NCBI GenBank assembly: GCA_033807695.1
Contig: CM066305.1
Span: 4,332,747-4,396,746 of the forward strand
Reading direction: 5' to 3'
Length of the DNA stretch: 64,000 nt
DNA from: Daedaleopsis sinensis
Taxonomy: Eukaryota; Basidiomycota; Agaricomycetes; Polyporales; Polyporaceae
Position numbers and translations under genes: made by a program
Shown: positions 56,501-64,000 of the stretch, in pieces
Numbering within the stretch: the first letter of the stretch is position 1
Layout: each line of letters opens with the position of its first letter
The notes under the pieces: generated by a model
Told to the model about the DNA's origin: nothing
Databases searched by the model: none
What the model saw: only the letters and a program-made list of their open reading frames with translations

Positions 56501-59500
56501 TCCGGGACGTCTGCACAGCTGTCAGCGTGTGCCGTATCTCCAGGCGCAGTGCGCGGCAGTCTACACGGACTGCCGCTCAGTGCGCGCAGCCTGCGGCGGA
56601 CGTCCGCGACGCCCCGCTCTGCGCGGACTGTCCCTCCTCCCGCGCACCTGTATCTCCAGGTGCAGTGCGCGGGAGTCTTGATGGACTGCCGCTCAGTGCG
56701 CGGAGCCTGATGCGGACGTCCGCGACGCCCGGCTCAGCGCCGACTGTCGCTCCTCCCGCACCTGTATCTCCAGGTGCAGTGCGCGGGAGTGTTGACGGAC
56801 CCGGGACTGCCACTCAGTGCGCGGAGCCTGCGGCGGACGTCCGCGACGCCGGGTTATGCGCGGACTGTCCTTGCTTTCGCACTAGGTACGTGCAGCCAGG
56901 ACGAGCATGCACCGGTCCCTACAACTCCCTGTCATGCTGAGGTCAGGACGTTCCGGACGTCGAGTCATCCCACGTCTCCGCTCTGGCAGCGTCGTCCCGG
57001 ACGCTTGCGCGACCTCCTCAGGTCGTCTGCGGACGTCCAGGGCGTCGCTTTCCACGGCGGTTGGGTGTGCCGCTCTTGACAACCTAGCTACGCACGTGGA
57101 AACCCGTCACTGGCTAAGCTTTGCGCGGTGTGTACACAGACGTCGCGGACGTCCTTTCTCGCGTATATCTGCGTGTGTAGCATGTGCAGCAAGCTGATCA
57201 ATGATGCGTTTGCAGGCTTTCTACCTCGGAATTCGACAGGCTCTCTTGCATTTGGTCCTCGCTCACCTCGGCGAGGCTGACTGGCCCAGCACCCGGCTCT
57301 ACCGCGACAACCCGTCCACCAAGATCGACACCCTCCTCGCTCTCGTCGCTCATCATCTAAGCGCTCCGGGCATGCCGCCGCTCACGGTTGCCGATTCCGC
57401 CACCAATGCGCTGTCCACGCACCCCGATTACTTACCGCAGGAGGACGGCACCCCCCCTGTGCATACTATCGTTCAAGACGAGAAGCATGGGCCGGACCGT
57501 ATCGTTGTTTACCTCGCTTTCCCTAAAAACAACTGGATTGTCGCGAAGGTGAGTTCGCGCACGCGCTCAAGGTCACACTGCATTACTCACCGTTTCGTCA
57601 GGCTTTTCAAGAGGCCAATGTCAATTTCGTCGAGATCCGTGGCTCAAAGACGCCAACCGCTCGCACCGAGGCCCTACGTCGCTTCAAAACCGATCCCGAT
57701 TGTCGGGTCCTCCTCCTCTCCGGGGTTGGAATGGTCGGACTGAACATAGCTTGCGCGAACATTATGATTATAGTGGTACGTTTCTCTTGCTGCTTGCACT
57801 TGCGGGTTGCAGCTGACATTGTACTTGTCTTCAGGACACTCTTTGGTCAGCACAGGAAGACTCGCAGTTGATTGGACGCGTTTGGCGTCAACCTCAGCCG
57901 AAACAGGTTCACGTCTACCGCCTTATCGGCCGTCGGTCCTCCGATGTTTTCCTCAACAATATATCGTTCGATAAAGCTCTAATGCACGCCGCATTCGTCG
58001 AGGCTTCAATGTCTATGAGTACGTCCTTTACAAGAGTTCCTTCGGGCCTCTTACTCACTCGAGGGGTTTAGAGCGCGCGTTCACAGTTCCAGACGAAGAT
58101 CTAGAAGAGCTCTCTGCGGAAGCGGGCGACCAACCCGACTCACTCCGCGAGGACGAGACCATCGATATTGAAGTCGACACCATTTCCGGGACGCGTGGGC
58201 GGGGAGGAGGCCGTAACCGAGGCTCTCGGGGCGCAAACTCTGCCGGACGCGGCCGCACGCGCAATCGGATTACCGGCACCAACGCTGGCAGCAACTATCC
58301 TCCTCTCACAGGCTCCGCGTCGTATCGCAAGAGGAAAGAACCTCCCGCCAGTGAACAAGGCTCCTCCGCGTCTGCGCAGCCTGCGAAGTCTCGTAAGGCT
58401 CCCAAGTCGGCTAGCGTGGTCGACTCTGACTCCGACGACGACGGCGATCCCTTGGCCTCCGCCCACACGACATCTCAGTCCACTTCCGCCAAGGCATCTC
58501 GCTCTGGGCAGCCCGTAGCCAGCACGAAGACCTCATCAGCCGCTAGCGGTAGGGCCCAGAAGGCTGCGGAAAAAGCCGCATTCGCTCTCCTCAACCCCGA
58601 AGAACAGGCCGCGGCGATGGCTGCCAAGAAGCAATTGTCTGCGGCGAAAGCCAAGGAGACTCGCGCGCGGAACAAAGCTCAGAAGGAGGCCGCCGCCGCC
58701 GATGCGGGCACGCCTTCCGCGAAGAAAACCACCGCTCCCAAGGAGACTCCGCAGGGTGGTTCTTCGGCGCAAGAAACGCGTTCGAAGTCGTCTCCGGCGG
58801 ATCCTCCGAAGGACCTCGCGAACGACGCCGCTCGTGGCCGTCGTACCCCTGAAGGCGCTAGTGGTTCCGTCGCGAACGACCCCGCGCACGATCCGAACAG
58901 TGGCCGGATTCCGAGCAACGGCACGACGGGCTCCGGGATCGAGGAGACCGGGTCGGACGGGCAGAAGAGCGGGCAGGACTCGCTCGGGGGCCCTGGCGTA
59001 GAGAAGAACGGGTCTGACGGGCGGACGGCGACGACAAACGGCGCGACGGGATCCGCGATCGAGGAGACCGGGTCGGACGGGAAGAAGAGCGGGCACGACT
59101 CGCTCGCGGGCCCTGGCGTCGAGAAGAACGGGTCCGACGGGCGGAAGAGCGCGCTGGCGACGACGAACCGCACGACGGGCTCCGGGATCGAGGAGACCGG
59201 GTCGGACGGGAAGAAGAGCGGGCACGACTCGCCCGCGGGCCTTGGCGTCGAGAAGAACGGCTTGGACGCGCAGAAGACTGGGCAGGACTCGCCCGAGGGC
59301 CTCGGTGTCGGGCAGAGCGGGTCGGACGGGCGGAACGGCACCTCCCGCTCCACGGGCGACAAGGACTCCTTCACCGTCGACGAGATCCGTGACCACAGCC
59401 CGGGTACACGCGGGAACGACCTCGAGGGCGACAAGTCGCTTGGCAACCGCGACCACGACGATGCTTCAAATGGCCCGCCTTCCGAGAACGACAATCCGCC

Positions 59501-60062
59501 CATGGATGTCGACCCCCGTCGCGCTGAAGGCCACACCTCCGAGAACGAGGAGGAGCGTCGCGACGACAACTCCCTCGGCCTCGGGCCACAAGACGGCGAG
59601 TCTTCGCTCACGGAGATCATAGAGGACTGGGAGAAGCTTGCGCCGGAGCCTTCGACTGCCCCACGGCGCTCGACTCGCGTGAAGACATACGGCACGCGCA
59701 AGGCGACTGCGATGGCGATCGAGTCTTCCGAGGACGAACGCGAGCCTTCCGGGTCTCCTGTACGCCCGAGAAAGAAGGCTAAGAAGGTGAACGTAGCGTC
59801 CGATTCCGGGGAAGGTTACGACCCATCCCCTCCACAGAAGAAGGCGAAGAGGGCCTCCACCAGTGGAGATACTCCACTCGGCGAGCAGTCTTCGCCGAAA
59901 GCCACCTCCTCATCCACCAGCACGGGCCCTCGCGGCCATCGTCGCCCCGTCCAGGACCAAGCGTCAGGACTCGGGCTGGTCATCAAACGGTCGGTCGGGA
60001 GTGGGAGTCTGCCTACATCGCGTGGTGTTGGATCTGGTAGTAAGAGTCGCCCTCGTAGTTGA
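53557..60062 (+). CDS. SNF2-family helicase-like ATPase 2, subtelomeric
   Basis: Eleven exons (53557-53979, 54028-54250, 54299-54484, 54538-55065, 55117-55361, 55420-55686, 55744-56166, 57216-57548, 57602-57775, 57835-58018, 58072-60062) give 1,658 residues. All intron positions equal those of helicase 1. Motifs are DEVGVGKT 416-423, APVGLIQQW, DEAH 586-589, MTATP, GVGMVGLNIACAN and QLIGRVWRQPQP 945-956. The catalytic part stays well conserved while the tail has diverged. The tail carries repeats of ~30-45 residues (GIEETGSDGKKSGHDS, VEKNGSDGR), then an IIEDWEKL helix and a conserved end box (QASGLGL...LPTSRG). Basic runs (PRKKAKK) look like nuclear signals. Intron 7 is 1,049 nt. Both copies appear functional, so both seem to be maintained. 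Confidence 0.88.
56167..57215 (+). other. Motif-rich 1,049-nt intron of helicase 2
   Basis: Same position and length class as intron 7 of helicase 1, but little simple alignment outside the GACGTC sites. Pairs lie at 56455-56469 and 56497-56511, with many single sites. Diverged tandem units of ~115 bp (GTATCTCCAGGTGCAGTGCG at ~56534, 56651 and 56766) fill 56520-56860. In-frame read-through stops at 56248-56250, so the long open extension seen in helicase 1 is not conserved. Confidence 0.8.
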
Positions 60063-61110
60063 ATTTGTACACCCGTAGTCGGCAACGATACATCTCGTGC
60101 GTGAAATGTAGTCACTTTGTTTGAGCTGTGAGGCAAATCACGCACGACGCGGGCGGACGTCCTCGACGTCCGCGCGGTTGCGGCAATGCGCAATTTACTC
60201 TCTCCAAACGGGTGACATTTACCTTCGCGTTCGCGTCCGCATTGCTTGATCATTGACCATTCAGGACATGTCGGCGCACCGTGTAAAAGGACGTTTGCGG
60301 CGTCCAAGACGTCGCGCACTTGGCGGTGTGCTTGGGCGAGCTCATTCCCTTCTGAGACAGCGCACAGGTATGGTCCGGAGGACGTATGGGACGCCCAATC
60401 TCCGTGCTTGGTGTGCGGTTGATCAGTGGACGGCATAAGCAGTGAGGTGGCGCTGTGCACGGCGGGAGAGCGACGTCCAGGACGTCCGTCTCTCTTTTCG
60501 GCTCGGCGAAGCACATCCCGGTTTCTCTCTCGTAGCCTGTGCACGTACGCGACGGCCACGCTGGGATGTCCGGCTTTGACCCGGGCTCTCGCGACGGCCT
60601 GTTGCCTCCCTCCGAACCTGCCCGCGTATGCGCCTGAGACGTCTCGGACGTCTGCCTCCTTCTCGCCGTCTCACGTTTGCCTGCTTGCTCCCTCCCTGGC
60701 AACAACCTTGCGCGAGGACGCGTGGGCGACGTCCAGGACGTCCGGCTCTCTCCCGCATCCTCTTGCGTGCCTCCGCTCTCCATTGCGACCTTCCGCTAGC
60801 ATATTTGGGCACCGTTCGCGTGGGCGACGTCCAGGACGTCCGGCTTTCTCCCGCACCCTCTTGCCTGCCTCCGCTCTCCATTGCGACCTTCCGCTAGCAT
60901 ATTTCGGCACCGTGCGCGTGGGCGACGTCCAGGACGTCCGGCTTTCTCCCGCACCCTCTTGCCTGCCTGCGCTCTCCATTGCGACCTTCCGCTAGCATAT
61001 TTCGGCACCGTTGTCACGGTGTTTGTGGCCCGGACGACTGATGTGACAGCCCCCATCCTCTCTCTCGGGTTGGTACAACTACTGACACGGCACACGGACA
61101 TCTAGGACAT
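60063..61110 (+). repeat. Helicase 2 downstream region: 98-bp tandem repeats with GACGTC pairs
   Basis: GACGTC-N3-GACGTC at 60156, 60472, 60638, 60728, 60826 and 60924. From about 60715 to 61015 these lie in 98-bp units (CCGCTAGCATATTTNGGCACCGT, then GGGCGACGTCCAGGACGTCCGG). A diverged pair, GACATC-TAG-GACATC, lies near 61098. No gene seen. Confidence 0.8.
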
Positions 61111-61343
61111 CCGATGCCCACGGACTCGGAATACCACCCGTGTCCTCTGCCTATTCAACTGTCGGGACATTCATTGCGGTGTGTTTTATTGCTTAACATT
61201 GTTCCCTGGTCTGCGCACGGTTCATCCTCGCTCTCATCTCTGCGCTCTTATACGTCCTACGCCACCTTCACCTCGGTACAGTCTACCTTGACATAAACTT
61301 GTACACAGGCTCTTGAGACACTCGAGCTGCCCGAGCACACAAC

Positions 61344-61509
61344 ATGAACATCCCGCCATTCAACAATGATGCTCTCCCGAACGGCGGCGACTGTAGAAAC
61401 TGCGGCGATGTCGACTGTTCATTGTATTTCCACCCTGCCATCAAATAACCCTGTTTGCGAGACCTGTGTGAAAATACATTGCAACAGCAGCTTTCACGGA
61501 AACAGGTGA
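61344..61509 (+). pseudogene. Second GATA-finger-like relic
   Basis: A 34-codon frame (61344-61448) ends with DCRNCGDVDCSLYFHPAIK. One base out of phase, 61447-61506 reads NPVCETCVKIHCNSSFHG. Ignoring the one-base shift, the cysteines follow C-x2-C-x17-C-x2-C, the GATA-finger spacing, with a tail like the usual LYxKLHG. No intron with GT..AG ends explains the shift, so a frameshifted small gene is the simplest reading. Confidence 0.4.
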
Positions 61510-62080
61510 TGCAGTTGTCGCAGCCGGAAATGACTCAGACGGATCTCAGAGCATACTCACCGTTGAAGCCACCATTGCCGCTACCACGACCACCACTCAC
61601 AACAGGAGGATTACGGGAAGAGGGAAAATCAGTTACGGGCTGACAAGGATGATACAATGGACACTCATGAGAACAATAACACTCTCACATACTCTGGCTG
61701 TACCGTCTCCTAGAGATAACATGTATGATATAACTATAACTTGAATCACCTGCTCACGTAGGATAAATACGAAGATTCTCTCTCTCATTGTGCAATAGCA
61801 GTGATGCTTTATAATAACCGTACACATTGTTATTCTCGAAAATAGACGTGCTTTATAATAACTATATATATTGCTGTTTCAGATTAATCAATCAGATTAT
61901 CTGACAATGATCAAACAGTGTGATCTGATAATCATTTCGATGTGCGTGCCTGGAAAATTTAGCTTCAGTGGCACTCTGCAGAGTATATAGTCTGAGCCAT
62001 TCTCATGGCACCCAATTTGCATCTTCTTTTCTACCCCCATCTTCTCAGTTGCTCTATCTCAGTCACTCTACCTCAATACT
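61510..62080 (+). promoter_or_regulatory. Upstream region of the terminal gene
   Basis: No gene seen. TATATA at 61984-61989 and a CT-rich leader before the ATG at 62081 correspond to the promoter of the intact copy at 22370-22471. Confidence 0.5.
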
Positions 62081-63853
62081 ATGGAGCATCCTGACGAGTT
62101 TCTGCGTCCAGTCCATCTTGGTCTTTCTGATCTTGTCGACCATGCTCAAGCTCTTATACAAGAAGGAAGCGAGAACAGCATCGACCAGTTCATCAAGCTA
62201 ATGCTTGCTGGACGTCTCACTGTAGATGACGAGGAGCGACGTGTAATTGTCAATCCACGTCAAGGAGCTATATTCCCTACCCGCCCGATGGTTTCGTTCC
62301 GGGGGGACTTCGACTCTTTGATTGGATTCAGCACTCGCCTGCCTATCAAACATGCCCTCTCCGTCTATCCGGTTCCCTCATTCACAGATACATTGACCAA
62401 GAGCATTCATATCTCATTGACAGTAGTAAGTTGTTGGCAATGTAACTGCAATATACCTTAGCATACTAACATTTGGTTAGGGGGATCGTCATATCCCAGC
62501 CCATAAAATCCCCAACATATGTATTGGTCGCTTTGGACTCCGCCGTCAAGTACGCCTCTTCTTCCCTCAGCTCTACCGTGAGGATCTTCCTCCCGCCATC
62601 CAGTCTGTCGATATTGCTACTATCTACAACCAAGGTATTCGGCCTACCATCAAAAAGATTCTTCCAGAGAATCAAGCTCACTGGCCGGCCTCATACGAAA
62701 CTGAGCTAGCTCGTGCTCATGATAAGCAAGGCCGGCTTCACTACAGCTCTATCGACATTCCTGAGACACACCTCCAGCTCTTTGCAGCTGAACTTCGACA
62801 TGCACTTCGAGATCATCCGCGCCTTGGTGCTCCTTGGTTTCAAATCGAATTCCGAGGCGAGAAGGGTTCATACTCCTTTCCATTTGAAGATGACGACGAG
62901 CGTCAATACGCATTCAACCTATTGGTGGAGGACCTTGACTTGGAATACATTCAAAGTCGTGGGCAGATGGATCTATGGGTTGTAGACGTTGGAGTGGAGA
63001 TCCATCATCCAGATCATGTTGTGCAATGGCTCGATGCGGCTCATCCCCGACTGGTCTCCCATCTTCTCCCATCACTATCTATTGCTGAAGCTCAAAAGCT
63101 CACAGAGCTCTCCCACTTCCACACGGACGTCAGTGCCCACCTCTTCGAGCTTGCAGGCTTTCGAGTCGAACCAGGGGAACGTGGCCGTTCTGACAAGATT
63201 CTCTACCTCAATGTGTACACGACGGACAAGGCTATCACCTACCAGCTTCATAACGGTATCTTTTGCGAGCGCACTGCAACCGATCTATATTCTGGACCAC
63301 TTCCAAAGTTATGCGACGATCTTCTCAAAGTCATTGACACCTTTCATACCTGTGCTGGCGCAAATGGCCCCTCTCAAGATGGTACCGCACGAGCAGAAGT
63401 CCGGGTCAGACTTCCTAAAGTCAATGAAACTCTTCTCACATTCCCAACACAACTCCTCAATATTTCTGTGGTCTCTATTCCGAACGATGTCTGGTGGTAA
63501 GAATAACATTACACAGCTGTCTTATTTAGAGCGCTAATAATATTTGTTTTAGGGCATACAAAAACTACCGCACTGTGGCAATCTACTATGTCCTCAATGA
63601 GTTCAAAAACTACCCTCCGGAAGCTCGTGCCCTCTTGCCGTCTCTGACACTTGGTGCGGCGTGCATTTATATGCTTAATGCTGTGATGTCACGCCCACGG
63701 GATTGGCGAGCTGAGCGAGCTCTACGTGATGCTTGCTGCTTACGTGCTCCAGAAGGCTATGACATCACCGATGATGATCTCATAGATCAAGAGTTCAATG
63801 TCGATGAAATCCATCCAGTCCCAGAGGAACAAGGCATGTATGTGGCGGCCGAT
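62081..63853 (+). pseudogene. Unrecognised 1,063-residue protein family, copy cut by the telomere
   Basis: Exons 62081-62425, 62481-63496 and 63553-63853 match the intact gene at 22472 in exon lengths (345 and 1,016 nt) and in sequence (GRLTVDDEERRVIVNP, FELAGFRVEP, IPNDVWWAYKNYRT, RAPEGYDITDDDL). Exon 3 ends after the codons for EEQGMYVAAD, where TTAGGG repeats begin. About 554 of ~1,063 codons remain, with no stop codon of their own. The frame enters the telomere repeats. Up to that point no stop or frameshift is present, so truncation was recent compared with sequence decay. Confidence 0.88.
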
Positions 63854-64000
63854 AGGGTTAGGGTTAGGGTTAGGGTTAGGGTTAGGGTTAGGGTTAGGGT
63901 TAGGGTTAGGGTTAGGGTTAGGGTTAGGGTTAGGGTTAGGGTTAGGGTTAGGGTTAGGGTTAGGGTTAGGGTTAGGGTTAGGGTTAGGGTTAGGGTTAGG
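63854..64000 (+). repeat. Telomere, (TTAGGG)n
   Basis: About 24 perfect TTAGGG units run to the window edge with the G-rich strand toward the 3' end, as at a right chromosome end. No variant units and no subtelomeric repeat lie between it and the interrupted gene. Confidence 0.98.

Noticed and set aside
58536..59701. Two long minus-strand frames
   Set aside because: Antisense to the repetitive tail of helicase 2; Arg/Pro/Val-rich shadow composition with no conserved domain.
9552..60062. RecQ-type telomere-linked helicase (TLH/Y'-like)
   Set aside because: The motifs (DEVGVGKT, DEAH, MTATP, QLIGRVWRQ) fit SNF2, and no RecQ C-terminal or HRDC region is visible.
16323..61305. Short frames rich in RRPGRP/TSRTSWTS text in helicase flanks
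   Set aside because: They are translations of GACGTC-N3-GACGTC arrays in different frames, without splice support or conservation.

Overview
The window is nuclear DNA from a filamentous basidiomycete, probably an Agaricomycete, and it runs into a chromosome end. Evidence: about 147 bp of uninterrupted TTAGGG repeats close the right edge; genes have many 45-70 nt introns with GTNNGN donors and CTNAC branch sites; and KDZ-type and PIF/Harbinger-type transposon genes typical of mushroom-forming fungi are present. No tRNA, rRNA or CRISPR array was seen.

Layout. 1-4550 is older chromosome: a partial minus-strand gene, an apparently complete KDZ-associated cysteine-cluster gene, and a minus-strand gene cut at 4551 by a subtelomeric repeat. 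4551-25771 is subtelomeric block 1. It holds the repeat with a long hairpin, small acidic 'satellite' genes, a small cysteine gene, a large SNF2-like helicase gene, a Harbinger element and an unrecognised 1,063-residue gene. 26005-41100 is repeat-dominated: a 6.4-kb composite satellite, AT-rich duplicated units, degenerate telomere-like tracts, an ~890-bp repeat pair and a broken Gag-protease relic. 41200-47500 has inverted-repeat-rich sequence and two small multi-exon genes. 47525-63853 is block 2, which repeats the block 1 order (repeat and hairpin, three satellite genes, cysteine-gene relic, SNF2-like helicase, paralogue of the 1,063-residue gene). Telomere repeats end it inside the last gene.

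The most unusual content is shared by the two blocks. Each helicase keeps all SNF2 motifs, and both are split at the same codon position by a ~1-kb intron, very large for this genome. The satellite genes begin with two short peptides that match helicase motif Ia and the first residues encoded after that large intron. A composite site, two GACGTC palindromes exactly 9 bp apart (GACGTC-N3-GACGTC), recurs dozens of times in the helicase introns, the satellite coding regions and the helicase 3' flanks. By eye I saw no such pair in the ~25 kb between the blocks. Inference: the blocks are copies of a telomere-linked helicase module with derived satellite genes and a private DNA motif. What the motif does cannot be read from sequence alone.

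Multi-exon models were built by eye from splice signals, reading-frame continuity and comparison between paralogues. For each multi-exon CDS the span covers first to last coding base, with exons listed in the evidence.
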